Shown: positions 45,210 to 54,120 of the stretch, one piece after another | How the letters are laid out: each line of letters begins with the position of its first letter | Numbering within the stretch: the first letter of the stretch is position 1 | DNA from: Gammaproteobacteria bacterium | Lineage (GTDB): Bacteria > Pseudomonadota > Gammaproteobacteria > Pseudomonadales > Azotimanducaceae | Reading direction: 5' to 3' | NCBI GenBank assembly: GCA_027297435.1 | Contig: JAPUIA010000275.1 | Span: forward strand, 1-64,000 | DNA length: 64,000 bases | The notes under the pieces: model-generated | Told to the model about the DNA's origin: nothing | Database searches by the model: none | What the model saw: the letters and a program-made list of their open reading frames with translations, nothing else | Position numbers and translations under genes: made by a program

Positions 45210-45672
45210 CGAATAGGTTCTTCAGGTCCCGTTCGTCGACGATCACGGATTCGTTGGTCGAGCGAAACAGCCGTTTGCCTTGATCGGGAAAACTGGCTTG
45301 TTCCAGCTCTTTGTTTTCTCCGCCCACGAGATAAATCAGCGGTTCGGTGCCGGAATTGCGCACGGTGTGCGGGATGGATGGCGTGGCGAAGCCCATGAAA
45401 TCGCCCGGGCCGATTGCCGTCTCCTCGTCTCCGGCGCGCAACAACCCGTTTCCCGAGAGGACGTACATGAACTCTTCTTCCGCGGTGTGAGAATGGTAGA
45501 TCAGCGACTCTTTACCTGGGGGTACGGTGGCATGGGAAACACCGAGTCGTTGCATGCCGGTGGCGCGAGACAGCATGCGCATTTCGATCTCAGAGTCTGG
45601 ATTCAACGGATGGTGGACCGTAACGCCGGGCACTTGCGTGGGCCTCACCAGAAACTTGTCGTTGTCGCTCAC
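45202..45672 (-). CDS. Cupin-domain protein
   Basis: A 156-residue single-cupin protein. The metal-binding motif 1 is HSHTAEEEFMYVLSG and motif 2 is PGDFMGFATPSIPHTV. It would bind a metal and a small molecule, as an isomerase, dioxygenase or sensor. The start is a GTG at 45672 with a GGAG site; the long upstream frame is a shadow of the DUF72 gene. It is 26 bp after that gene on the same strand. Confidence 0.85.
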   Translation of the reverse strand: MSDNDKFLVRPTQVPGVTVHHPLNPDSEIEMRMLSRATGMQRLGVSHATVPPGKESLIYHSHTAEEEFMYVLSGNGLLRAGDEETAIGPGDFMGFATPSIPHTVRNSGTEPLIYLVGGENKELEQASFPDQGKRLFRSTNESVIVDERDLKNLFDE

Positions 45673-45698
45673 CGCTCCGTCAACCCCGCGTCGTTGGG

Positions 45699-46454
45699 CT
45701 AGGCGCGTTTGGGCGCGGCCTTGCGATCGGTTCTCGGTGCCCGTTTGGGCAAGGGTCTGCGGGCAAGTTCGAGGAACTTGTGCGCGAGCGCCGGACCCCC
45801 AGCTTCGTCCTCGTGCTTGAAGAATGCGAGCGTCGTCTTGGCGCTGCTGGCCGTGGCTTTGCGTAGCCAGCCGCCGAGCTTCTGGGAGCTGTAGGCGGGC
45901 CGCCTGAGGCGCAGGTAGGCCCAGTCGGTCGTCGCGATGGTCGAGGGTAGGGTTAGTTTGCCATCGTCGCTCACGCAGATGGCTACCTTGCGCTCCCGCA
46001 ACAAATCGAATATCTCCTCGTCGAACCAAGAGTCGTGACGAAATTCCACCGCCGCGGGCAGGGCCTTCGGCCAGACGTCGAGAAACGTCTCGAGCCGCTC
46101 GCGGTCTTTCTGCAGGAAAGGCGGCAGTTGAAAGAGCACCGCGCCGAGTTTGTCTTCGAGGACGGTAACGCCCTTTGCCAGATAACCTATGGGCTCCTCG
46201 GCGTTGGCGAGGCGTGCATGGTGGGTGATGCGCCGCGTGGCCTTGATCACGAAACGAAAAGCCTTGGGCACGCTTTCTGCCCAGCTTTCGAGAACGTGTG
46301 TGCGCGGCATACGGTAGAACGTGTTGTTGATCTCGACCGCCGGTAATTGACTGGCGTAGTAGGTCAACATGTCTTCCGGCTTGATGTCGTCGGGATAGAA
46401 ACTGCCGCGCCACTCTTTGTAGCTGTAGCCACTGGTGCCTGCCAACCAAAGCAT
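45699..46454 (-). CDS. DUF72 (YecE-like) protein
   Basis: A 251-residue TIM-barrel protein of the DUF72/YecE family. LAGTSGYSYKEWRGSFYP starts it, and VEINNTFYRMP, FRFVIKATRRITH and AVEFRHDSWF follow in family order. The C-terminus is a Lys/Arg/Pro-rich tail. Function is not established for the family. The ATG at 46454 is preferred over an 11-residue extension. It begins the DUF72-cupin-GNAT-HAD-GNAT operon, with a MITE-like element 75 bp upstream. Confidence 0.88.
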   Translation of the reverse strand: MLWLAGTSGYSYKEWRGSFYPDDIKPEDMLTYYASQLPAVEINNTFYRMPRTHVLESWAESVPKAFRFVIKATRRITHHARLANAEEPIGYLAKGVTVLEDKLGAVLFQLPPFLQKDRERLETFLDVWPKALPAAVEFRHDSWFDEEIFDLLRERKVAICVSDDGKLTLPSTIATTDWAYLRLRRPAYSSQKLGGWLRKATASSAKTTLAFFKHEDEAGGPALAHKFLELARRPLPKRAPRTDRKAAPKRA

Positions 46455-46529
46455 AACGACCTCAGGAATGGAGGGTGGGCCGGACACCTTAGATCACCAC
46501 CCCTGCCATCTCAAGTTGACGGAGGAGCC

Positions 46530-46719
46530 CTAGCAGTCTGTCGGACTTAGGCCGCCGTAGCGAGGGAAAGCCAATCGCGAAGCGATTGGGAACCGGGTCC
46601 GGGGGTTTTTGGCGCGCCTTTGAGGAGAATATCGAGCCATATTTGACGAGAAGGCCCGCCAAAAACTGCCAAAACCCGGCTTTTCCGCAGTAGGTGAGCT
46701 AAGTCCGACAGACTGCTAG
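46530..46719. mobile_element. MITE-like element with 17-bp terminal inverted repeats and CTAG duplication
   Basis: A perfect 17-bp terminal inverted repeat, CAGTCTGTCGGACTTAG at 46534-46550 and its complement at 46699-46715, is flanked on both sides by CTAG (46530-46533 and 46716-46719), a likely 4-bp target duplication. The 182-bp core is non-coding and contains smaller hairpins (AATCGCGAAGCGATT and GTTTTTGGCG...CGCCAAAAAC). It is too short for a transposase, so a parent IS elsewhere would be needed to move it. The right CTAG overlaps the TAG stop of the adjacent SDR gene. Confidence 0.8.
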
Positions 46720-47558
46720 GTCACGGGTAGTCCGCACAACTCGGATGAAACCTCCCATAGACGTTCTTGCTCACCCTGGTTCCGGGCCAGTTCAGACGGT
46801 GCTTTGACCGCTTGATGTTCATCGAAGTAACAGCCGGTGACGCCTGCGACCTCCTCGGATAAAGCAAGGTATATGCTGGTATCGGCGCCGCGAACTTCGC
46901 TCAACATGAAGGGCTTGGCGATGCGCCCGCCAAGGCGCAGCCACAGGCGGTTGGTCGGGACGATGTTGGTGCCGACCACGCCGGGGTGCAGGCAGTTGAC
47001 GGTGATCTGTTGATCGGCGAGGCGCCGCGCCAACATCAGCGTGAACAGCACGTTGCCGAGCTTGGAGCGGGAATAGGTCTGCATGGGCGCAAACGTCTCG
47101 AGCGTGTGGAGATCGTCGAGATTGAGCTTGGCGCGGTAGTGGGCGCGAGACGCAACGTTGACGATGCGCGCAGGGGCAGAACTTCTGATGCGATCCAACA
47201 GCAGGCGGGTGAGCAGGAATGGACCGAGGTGGTTGGTCGCAAACATGAGTTCGAGACCGTCCGCAGAACGCTCGGGTTGGGCGGTCATCATGCCGCCGTT
47301 GTTGATGAGCAGGTGCAGTTCCTCATGACCGGCGAGAAACGTCTGAGCTGCCGCGCGCACCGATTGCAAGGATGACAGATCGCATTCGATCACGTGGATA
47401 TCGCGATTGCCCGTGGTCTCGACGATCTCGTCTCTGACGCGCGCAGCACGCTTGACGTCGCGACACGCCATGACGACCCGCAAGCCGCGCTCTGCAACAG
47501 CTTTGGCGGTGATGGTGCCGATACCGTGGGTGGTGCCGGTAATCAGGCAAGTTCTCAT
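46716..47558 (-). CDS. Short-chain dehydrogenase/reductase
   Basis: A 280-residue SDR of the retinol-dehydrogenase-like type. The dinucleotide loop is TGTTHGIG (residues about 7-14), INNGG is the NNAG equivalent, and YSRSK is the catalytic YxxxK. It would interconvert an alcohol and a carbonyl with NAD(P). The ATG at 47558 overlaps the upstream gene by 4 nt; the rest of the long open frame is a shadow. Its TAG stop coincides with the CTAG at the edge of the MITE-like element. Confidence 0.88.
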   Translation of the reverse strand: MRTCLITGTTHGIGTITAKAVAERGLRVVMACRDVKRAARVRDEIVETTGNRDIHVIECDLSSLQSVRAAAQTFLAGHEELHLLINNGGMMTAQPERSADGLELMFATNHLGPFLLTRLLLDRIRSSAPARIVNVASRAHYRAKLNLDDLHTLETFAPMQTYSRSKLGNVLFTLMLARRLADQQITVNCLHPGVVGTNIVPTNRLWLRLGGRIAKPFMLSEVRGADTSIYLALSEEVAGVTGCYFDEHQAVKAPSELARNQGEQERLWEVSSELCGLPVT

Positions 47559-47917
47559 CGACGCGAGCGCCAGCGCGCCTCGTGCGTATCGCTGACGTGC
47601 TGTCGAAATCGGATCGCGTACAGGCTGATCGTGGTGGCAAAGCAACCCAGCGCGATGACCGGGTAGGCGATGCTGGCGATCCAATCCGGTCCGAACGGGT
47701 CGCTGTGCGCGAGTGCCAACAGACCGGATCCTAAACACACCGCGGCCAGGTTCCTGATGACGAGCCAGGTGCCGACGCCGAATGCGATGGGCAGTACGAG
47801 GTCGGTGGCGACAACCGGTAGCGCTTCGGTGTACACGGCCAGCGAGACGGCGATGATCGCCACGCCTGAGCCGCGAATTGCCAGGTCGCCGGCGGATCGC
47901 GTCGAATTTTCCGTCAC
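47555..47917 (-). CDS. Hypothetical three- to four-helix membrane protein
   Basis: A 120-residue protein with three to four hydrophobic helices (about 18-35, 37-53, 55-72, 80-102) and an arginine-rich cytoplasmic tail. No family is recognised. It overlaps the SDR genes by 4 nt on both sides, so it is translated from the same message between two SDRs and may anchor a reductase activity, which is only a guess. Confidence 0.7.
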   Translation of the reverse strand: MTENSTRSAGDLAIRGSGVAIIAVSLAVYTEALPVVATDLVLPIAFGVGTWLVIRNLAAVCLGSGLLALAHSDPFGPDWIASIAYPVIALGCFATTISLYAIRFRQHVSDTHEARWRSRR

Positions 47918-48690
47918 GACAGAATACCCAGGGCGCCGCCATCGATGCGAATGTTCTGACCGTGGATTGCATCGGCTAGGGGACTCGCGAGGAAGGCGAC
48001 CAAGTTCGCGACCTCCTCACGCTCGACGATTCTACCGATCGGTATGTCGCGGGCGACATGGGGTTCGATTAGCTCCCAGGTATCTCCCCACCCCTCACGC
48101 TTACCACGCTCAAGGTAAGCAGCGCGTACTTCCGGAGTGAGAATGAGCCCGGGCGATACCAAGTTTACGCGCACGCCGGTTCCAGCAACCTCCTTGGCAA
48201 GGCTGATGGTCATGGTCGCCAACGCGCCTTTGGACGCGTAGTAGTGGGGCATGCGGCTGTTGGGACGTGTGGAGCCGATGGTGCCCAGATTGATGATGCG
48301 CCCCCAACCCGCGTCGCACATAGATGGCAGAAGGGCTTGGATCAATCGCTGCGCGGACAGAACGTTCTTTTGATAGGCGTCTAACCAGTCGTTGGTCGAA
48401 GCCTCCAGCCAGCTACCGGAATCGGCGGTTCCGTAGTTGTTGATGAGTATGTCGACGTCATACTCGGCGCACGCAGCGACCACCTCGGCGGCACCGGCGT
48501 CCGTTCGGATATCTCCCGTGATCGGGACGCCTGAGGCGATGTGCTCGACCGCCGACTCTGCTTGGCCGCGCTCCAAACCGTGGACGAGTACCGTTGCCCC
48601 TTCTGCGGCGAGTCGTTGCGCGATGATTTGCCCCGTACCGCGCGAGCTACCCGTGACCAGGGCACAGTGGTTGTCGAGTTCGAGGTTCAT
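47914..48690 (-). CDS. Short-chain dehydrogenase/reductase
   Basis: A 258-residue classical SDR. The cofactor loop is TGSSRGTG, INNYG is the NNAG equivalent, the catalytic tyrosine and lysine are in YYASKGAL, and SPGLILTPE follows. The C-terminal IDGGALGIL is typical of FabG-like oxidoreductases. The ATG at 48690 removes a 33-residue extension. It begins the SDR-membrane protein-SDR unit. The substrate is unknown. Confidence 0.9.
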   Translation of the reverse strand: MNLELDNHCALVTGSSRGTGQIIAQRLAAEGATVLVHGLERGQAESAVEHIASGVPITGDIRTDAGAAEVVAACAEYDVDILINNYGTADSGSWLEASTNDWLDAYQKNVLSAQRLIQALLPSMCDAGWGRIINLGTIGSTRPNSRMPHYYASKGALATMTISLAKEVAGTGVRVNLVSPGLILTPEVRAAYLERGKREGWGDTWELIEPHVARDIPIGRIVEREEVANLVAFLASPLADAIHGQNIRIDGGALGILS

Positions 48691-48727
48691 GGCCGCGTGA
48701 TTATAGGACACCCGGAACGGGCGTCGA

Positions 48728-49219
48728 TTAGATGCTCTTCTCCCACCATTCGACGTCCCAATAGCGGTCGAACTTGCGGCCGACCTCACTCATGTGCGAG
48801 ACCTTCGCGAAGCCAAACTTCTCGTGTAGCGCAATCGAAGCATCGTTGGGTAAAGCGATTCCCGCATAGGCGCGATGCACGTCCTGGTCGGCAAGCGCCT
48901 CGAAGAGCGTTGCGTAGAGTCTTGTGCCAAGGCCTTTGAAGCCGCCGTCTGGTTGGAGATACACGCTGACCTCCACCGAGGTCTCATAGGCTTTCTTTGG
49001 CTTCAGCGGAGTGCTGGCGGCGTAGCCCAACACATCATCACCCTGTGCCGCGACCCAGCACTGCCGGCGCTGCCCGTCGAATTGCGCAAACCAGGACTTG
49101 CGACGCGCTCGCGCGATCGGTTCCACATCGAAGGTGAAGTGGGTGTGCTCGACGTAGTGATTGTAGATGGCGAGCACACCGGCGTGATCCTTGGCGGCGA
49201 GTCGTCGTACCTCGCTCAT
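48728..49219 (-). CDS. GNAT N-acetyltransferase (PAT-like)
   Basis: A 163-residue acetyltransferase resembling the phosphinothricin/methionine-sulfoximine acetyltransferase group. IYNHYVEHTHFTFDVEP at the N-terminus, SVYLQPDGGFKGLGTRLY as the acetyl-CoA loop and SIALHEKFGFAKV at the end are characteristic. Here the usual R-G-x-G loop reads F-K-G-L-G, which is weaker. It overlaps the MBL gene stop by 4 nt. The substrate may be an amino acid or an amine. Confidence 0.85.
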   Translation of the reverse strand: MSEVRRLAAKDHAGVLAIYNHYVEHTHFTFDVEPIARARRKSWFAQFDGQRRQCWVAAQGDDVLGYAASTPLKPKKAYETSVEVSVYLQPDGGFKGLGTRLYATLFEALADQDVHRAYAGIALPNDASIALHEKFGFAKVSHMSEVGRKFDRYWDVEWWEKSI

Positions 49220-50181
49220 TTGCGCTGGTTTTTATGCACTTTCGCCATCAACCCGAACAACTCGGTGGTGTCGTTGGGTTGCGGGTCGCCGGAGAATTCT
49301 TTGTACAACGTCGCGACGTTGACAACGATACGTTCGGCGTCTCCCCACGAGTCGTAGTCCGCCAACGAGATGTCGAGTGCCGCATCGAGCAGCGCCATGC
49401 CCGCATCGAAGCGTTGGCGCGCCTCGTCCGTCACGTAAACCAGATAATCTCGGACGGCTCGAACGCCACGCTTGTCGGTGACCGGTCCATGTCCCGGGAC
49501 GACCGTTTCGACGTCGAGATTCAACAGGTAATCGCAAGCGTCGACCCAGTTCTGTACGGGTCCCGCCCACACGATCGGGTGACCTTCAATGAACAGAATA
49601 TCGCCGGTGAAGACCAGCTTGTCGCTGGGTATGTAGGCGAGCACGTCACCGGCGGTGTGAGCCGGGCCGACCTGCTCCAGGTGCACGGTTTTGTCGCCCA
49701 CCTGGACGTCGAGGGATCCCTCGAAGGTTCGGGTCGGCAGTGTGTGGTTGATGTCGCGAAAGTCGAAGGCGCTGAAACAATAGGTGAAGAATTCTCCGAC
49801 CTCGCCCATGTCCGGTGCGCGTTCCATGAGCGTCAGCATCCTCGCCGGGTTTTCCCGCTGGAGTTCTTCGGCGCAGGCTTGTGACGAGATGATCTCGGCG
49901 CCCACGACCAGCTCGTTGCCATTGCAGTGATCACCGTTCGAATGCGTGTTGACGAGCATGTCATAGGCTCGAGTCGCAACGGGCTCGGCGGCGGACATAG
50001 CCTTTAGCATGTCGCGAGTGAGGGGTAGGTCGAAAAGCGTGTCGATCACGAGCGACTCATCACCGTCGACGATCAGGCCAGCGTTGCTCCAACCCCATCC
50101 GCCGTCCGGTTGCAGCCACGCATAGCCGCCGTTTCCCAGATCGAGCAACCCGTGTTCAAACGGTTTGGTACCCAGTCCCAT
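49216..50181 (-). CDS. MBL-fold metallo-hydrolase
   Basis: A 321-residue metallo-beta-lactamase-fold enzyme. The first metal motif is HSNGDH at residues 80-85, so one position differs from HxHxDH. GPAHTAGDV and VPGHGPV provide further ligands. It is similar to the cyclase/SoxH-like group. There is no signal peptide. The ATG at 50181 is preferred over a slightly longer form. It begins a unit with the PAT-like acetyltransferase. The substrate is unknown. Confidence 0.85.
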   Translation of the reverse strand: MGLGTKPFEHGLLDLGNGGYAWLQPDGGWGWSNAGLIVDGDESLVIDTLFDLPLTRDMLKAMSAAEPVATRAYDMLVNTHSNGDHCNGNELVVGAEIISSQACAEELQRENPARMLTLMERAPDMGEVGEFFTYCFSAFDFRDINHTLPTRTFEGSLDVQVGDKTVHLEQVGPAHTAGDVLAYIPSDKLVFTGDILFIEGHPIVWAGPVQNWVDACDYLLNLDVETVVPGHGPVTDKRGVRAVRDYLVYVTDEARQRFDAGMALLDAALDISLADYDSWGDAERIVVNVATLYKEFSGDPQPNDTTELFGLMAKVHKNQRK

Positions 50182-50268
50182 GATTGATCCCCTATGTCCC
50201 AATACCTGGGATCTTAGAGGAAACTGGTTGGTCGATGCGACCCGGTATATTGCTTATCATGCTGAGCA

Positions 50269-51396
50269 ATGCAGGACTTCGATGCCATCCGGCCTTATCT
50301 CGACCACGAGGTTCCAGCGGTTGTTGGCCACCTGGTCGAGAATCCCGATCTGTGCCATGCAGCGGCGCTGTTCTATTTTCCGCAGTTGACCCGTTGGTTG
50401 CCGCTCGCTGGAAATATGCTGGCAGGCCGGGTGCTTCGCCAGCTGGGTGACAAGCTGCACACGGTCAATGACGTGCAGATGTTGTTGGGCGGGTACATGC
50501 AGAAGTTGATGGACAAGACCATCGTCGATTTCACGGTGACCGGGCTCGAAGCGCTTCCCATCGGATCGGTGAATCTGTTCATATCGACCCACCGCGACAT
50601 CATCATGGATTCTAGCGTGGTGAACATCGCCATCCATCGCGCAGGGCACAAGACTTTTCGCATCGCCGTGGGCGATAACCTTTTGGATAAGGCGTATCCG
50701 GCCGACCTGATGCGATTGAACAAGAGCTTCGTAGTCGAGCGCAAAGTGGTGGGTAAAAAGGCACTCTACCGCGCCCTTCGCCGCACCTCGGATTACATTC
50801 GCGCTTCGCTCGAGGAAGGCGAGTCGGTATGGATCGCACAACGTGAGGGGCGTTCAAAGGATGGTTTCGACCGCACCGATCCAGCGGTGGTAAAAATGTT
50901 GGCATTGGCGCATAAAAAGGAGGTCGGGAATCTTGGTGAGCTATGTGAACGCATACGTATCGTGCCGGTCGCGATCACCTACGAGCTCGATCCCTGCGAT
51001 ATCAGAAAGGCCCGCGAACTCTACATCACAGACCTCCAAGGGCAGTACGAGAAGCCCGAAGGCGAAGATCTCGAAAGCATGGTCGAGGGCATGCTGGGTT
51101 TCAAAGGCCGCGTGCACCTGCATTTCGGCGAGCCGGTTAAGGGTCTTTTCGACGATGCCGACGCGTTAGCCCAGGCGATCGATTGCAGTATCGTGAGCGG
51201 TCTGAAGGTATATCCGACCCATTTAGAAGCTGCACGACGTTTGGGCCTACACGATCTGCCGGATGCGGAAGCCGACCGGCAAGATGTGGACATCGCGTTT
51301 GGGGAACACATTCGCGCCTGCCCGCCGGTACAAAAGAACTTTCTATTCGAACAATATGCCAACCTCATACGCAACAAGCGCGCACTCGGCGTCTAA
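50269..51396 (+). CDS. Glycerol-phosphate/lysophospholipid acyltransferase-family protein
   Basis: A 375-residue acyltransferase of the PlsC/PlsB superfamily. The catalytic histidine is in ISTHRDIIMDSS, where the spacing is HX5D instead of the usual HX4D; the same HRDI..DS form is seen in a distinct subgroup. WIAQREGRSKDG replaces the FPEGTR box. It should act at the membrane face on a lysolipid or glycerol phosphate. It is monocistronic, divergent from the MBL gene, with an ATTGCT...AGCAAT palindrome covering the start region. Confidence 0.8.
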   Translation: MQDFDAIRPYLDHEVPAVVGHLVENPDLCHAAALFYFPQLTRWLPLAGNMLAGRVLRQLGDKLHTVNDVQMLLGGYMQKLMDKTIVDFTVTGLEALPIGSVNLFISTHRDIIMDSSVVNIAIHRAGHKTFRIAVGDNLLDKAYPADLMRLNKSFVVERKVVGKKALYRALRRTSDYIRASLEEGESVWIAQREGRSKDGFDRTDPAVVKMLALAHKKEVGNLGELCERIRIVPVAITYELDPCDIRKARELYITDLQGQYEKPEGEDLESMVEGMLGFKGRVHLHFGEPVKGLFDDADALAQAIDCSIVSGLKVYPTHLEAARRLGLHDLPDAEADRQDVDIAFGEHIRACPPVQKNFLFEQYANLIRNKRALGV

Positions 51397-51441
51397 CAAC
51401 TCGTCCGTGCGCCTCGTCCAGCGTATTTGGGGGATTGGACG

Positions 51442-52428
51442 TTAGCCGGTTAGCGGCGGCTCCTGCAATGCCGCTTGTTGTTCTCTAAGGTCCAACACGT
51501 GATCGGCCCAGTAGCGCCCCGTATTGAACCAGGGAAAGGCGATTGGAAACGCGGGATCGTCCCAGCGGCGCGCCAACCAGGCCGCGTGATGCATGATGCG
51601 AAGCGTTCGCAGTGCTTCGATCAATCGTAGCGAAGTATAGTCGAACGAATAGAAGGATTCGTAGGCTTCGAGGATCGTGTTGAGCTGTGCCTGGCGTTCC
51701 TCGCGCTCTCCGGATAACAGCATCCACAGATCCTGTATGGGAGGACCGTTCACGCAATCGTCGAAATCGACGAAATTTGGTGTCTCGTCTCGCCATAGCA
51801 GATTGCCGAGGTGGCAGTCGCCGTGGGTGCGAATCCGCGGCACGTCGTGCCACAAGGCTTGAATGTCGCTTAGCAGATGCTCGGTGATGCTCGTGTAGGC
51901 TTCTTCCAACTCGGTGGGTATCCATCTGCCCTCTATCAGGAAACTGCGGCTGTCCACGGCCATGCGCTCGTAGTGCAGGTCGACGCGGTGCTCAAAGGTG
52001 CGCAATGAACCCACCGCATGTATACGAGCGAGCGTGCGGGACAGCACCTTGAGGTCCTCTTCGATCTCGATGTTGGGGGTACGACCACCGAGACGCGGGT
52101 AAATCGAGAAGCGAAAACCCTGGTAGTCGAACAACGTCGCCGAGTCGAGCTGCACAGGCGCGACGCAAGGCAGTTCGTGATGTTCGAGTTCGAGCACGAA
52201 TGCATGTTCTTCCAGAATCTGTGCATCGCTCCAACGCTCGGGACGGTAGAACTTGGTGACCACAAACGATTCGTCGTCGAGTTCTACCTGATACACACGA
52301 TTCTCGTAGCTATTCAGCGCCACCAATCCACCGGTTGGATGCAAGCCTACGGACTCCAAGGCAGAGAGAATGACTTCGGGTGACAAGCCGGCGTACGGTG
52401 TATCAGATACTTCGGACATCGAGGGCAA
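51442..52428 (-). CDS. srkA: Stress-response serine/threonine kinase SrkA (YihE)
   Basis: A 328-residue kinase of the YihE/SrkA family, which phosphorylates Ser/Thr and counters toxin-antitoxin- and stress-induced death in E. coli. NSYENRVYQV at the start, the catalytic HGDCHLGNLLW and the metal-binding FVDFDDC are in place, with family-normal length. It overlaps the modC stop by 26 nt (17 nt if the ATG at 52419 is used), so it is probably expressed from the mod operon. The usual neighbour dsbA is not present. Confidence 0.9.
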   Translation of the reverse strand: MPSMSEVSDTPYAGLSPEVILSALESVGLHPTGGLVALNSYENRVYQVELDDESFVVTKFYRPERWSDAQILEEHAFVLELEHHELPCVAPVQLDSATLFDYQGFRFSIYPRLGGRTPNIEIEEDLKVLSRTLARIHAVGSLRTFEHRVDLHYERMAVDSRSFLIEGRWIPTELEEAYTSITEHLLSDIQALWHDVPRIRTHGDCHLGNLLWRDETPNFVDFDDCVNGPPIQDLWMLLSGEREERQAQLNTILEAYESFYSFDYTSLRLIEALRTLRIMHHAAWLARRWDDPAFPIAFPWFNTGRYWADHVLDLREQQAALQEPPLTG

Positions 52429-53461
52429 CCGACTTGATGAGTGCGTAAACCTGGAGGCCTTGTACGAGACCCATCCGCTCCGCAGACAGCTCGGTGATAC
52501 GAGAGCGTAGCCGTTGGCCGACGCAGTCGAGTTCTACGAACACCGATCCGTCCGGCGTCCGTTTCAGATCGATGATTTCGGCGGGCAAGCAATTGAGTAT
52601 GCTGGTCTCCTCAGGTATCTGTTTGGCAAGGGTCACGTCGCGTGCTGGAATCTGAATGCGAATGATCCCGCTTGGGGACGATAAGTCGCCGCGCACCCAC
52701 ATCGGGTGGTCACCGATGCGTAACTCGCTGAGATTGTGGTTGGCATCGAACCGGTGAAACTTACAGTCGAGAATGGCGCCGACATCGATCAGCGGTGACA
52801 AAGGATGATCCAGTTCACCGGCGACCTGTTCGGGTGTGCCGCTGCCGATGATGCGGCCTTCTTCCAACATGACTAGGTGATCGGCAATCTGCAAAACCTC
52901 TTGCAAAGAATGGGTAACGTACAACACGGGTCTGCCGGATTCTCGGCATAGCCCAGCGAGCATAGGCGCCAGCTCATTGCGTGCAAGGGCATCGAGGGCT
53001 GAGAGCGGTTCGTCCAGCAGCCACAGGTCTGCGGGTTTGATGTAAGCTCTCGCCAGCGCCACGCGTTGTTGTTGCCCACCAGACAGCTCGTTTGGTTTGC
53101 GATCCAATAGTGAAAGTAGATTGAAGCGCTGCAGCGCGTCGTCGAAACCGGTCGCGTTGGGTACCGCGCGCAAGTTGCCGAGCACCGTAAGGTGCGGGAA
53201 CAAAGACGGCTGCTGTTGAACCATCGCTATGGGACGCTGGTGCGGAGGAATCCAAGTCTCGGCGTTCTGCCAATCACGACCCCGGAACTGCACGGAAAGG
53301 TTTTCGCTGCGTTCGAGTCCGGCGACGACGCGTAGGATGGTCGACTTACCGGACCCGGAAGTGCCGATGACGGCCGTGACACCTTGGTCCGGTAGGCTCG
53401 CATCCAGCGACAATCGGAAGCCCCCGGGACGCGTCAGACTGCCGCGGATGTCCAGCGTCAT
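52403..53461 (-). CDS. modC: Molybdate ABC transporter ATPase ModC
   Basis: A 352-residue ATPase. Walker A is GTSGSGKST, the signature LSGGQQQRVALARA and the Walker B LWLLDEPLSALD. The C-terminal 120 residues form the molybdate-binding TOBE/mop domain typical of ModC. Its ATG overlaps the modB stop in ATGA. It powers molybdate import for molybdoenzymes such as nitrate reductases and formate dehydrogenases, none of which is in the window. Confidence 0.94.
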   Translation of the reverse strand: MTLDIRGSLTRPGGFRLSLDASLPDQGVTAVIGTSGSGKSTILRVVAGLERSENLSVQFRGRDWQNAETWIPPHQRPIAMVQQQPSLFPHLTVLGNLRAVPNATGFDDALQRFNLLSLLDRKPNELSGGQQQRVALARAYIKPADLWLLDEPLSALDALARNELAPMLAGLCRESGRPVLYVTHSLQEVLQIADHLVMLEEGRIIGSGTPEQVAGELDHPLSPLIDVGAILDCKFHRFDANHNLSELRIGDHPMWVRGDLSSPSGIIRIQIPARDVTLAKQIPEETSILNCLPAEIIDLKRTPDGSVFVELDCVGQRLRSRITELSAERMGLVQGLQVYALIKSVALDVRSI

Positions 53462-54120
53462 TGGGGTTGCCGCAACGTACTATAGGTTGCGGTCAACGTA
53501 ACGAGTGCGACGGTAAGCAACACGCCGGCGGTGATGTGCGCGCTGGCGTAGTCGAGCGCCTCAACCTGATCGAACAGCAGTATCGAGAGCACACGCGTCT
53601 CTCCCGGAATGTTGCCGCCTATCATGAGCACGATCCCGAACTCGCCGACGGTGTGGGCAAACCCCAGCACCGCGGCAGCTACGAGCGCTCGACCATGCAT
53701 GGGGATAACCAAACGCACGAATCGTTTGGTTGGCGACACGCCCATGAGGCTGGCGGCATCCAACAGAGCGGTGGGCGTGTTTCGAAAGCTAGTGGTTAGG
53801 GGCTGGCTGACGAAAGGCAACGAGTAGATGATCGAGGCGATGACGAGGCCGGCGAAGGTAAACGCGAGTGGTGCGCCTGTGACAAACCCCCAGACTTGGC
53901 CGAGCCAGCCTTCCTCAGCCATGGCCAACAGCAGATAGAATCCTAGAACCGTCGGTGGTAGTACCAAGGGCAAGGCGACCAACGCCTCCACGAACGAGCT
54001 GCTCCGGTGTCGAGTCCGAGCCAACCACCAGGATAGGGGTAGTGCGATGATCAACAAGAATATCGTCGTCGTACCGGCGAGCGCTCCGGTCAGCAACAAG
54101 CTCTGCAGCAGGTCGCTCAA
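53458..54120 (-). CDS. modB: Molybdate ABC transporter permease ModB
   Basis: A 220-residue inner-membrane permease with five to six helices. The cytoplasmic EAA loop is seen in LLDAASLMGVSPTKRFVRL, and LPLVLPPTVLGFYLL is conserved in ModB. I take the TTG at 54118-54120 as the start: it overlaps the modA stop as TTGA, copying the ATGA overlap at the other end, and gives a normal length. The long upstream frame is a shadow of modA. Confidence 0.9.
   Translation of the reverse strand: MSDLLQSLLLTGALAGTTTIFLLIIALPLSWWLARTRHRSSSFVEALVALPLVLPPTVLGFYLLLAMAEEGWLGQVWGFVTGAPLAFTFAGLVIASIIYSLPFVSQPLTTSFRNTPTALLDAASLMGVSPTKRFVRLVIPMHGRALVAAAVLGFAHTVGEFGIVLMIGGNIPGETRVLSILLFDQVEALDYASAHITAGVLLTVALVTLTATYSTLRQPQ

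Noticed and set aside
45673-46449. Long upstream extension of the cupin frame
   Set aside because: It is a frame shadow of the DUF72 gene. The GTG at 45672 with a GGAG site gives a normal cupin length.
47559-47972. Extension of the SDR frame upstream of 47558
   Set aside because: It overlaps the small membrane-protein gene in another frame and would place the dinucleotide loop far from the N-terminus.
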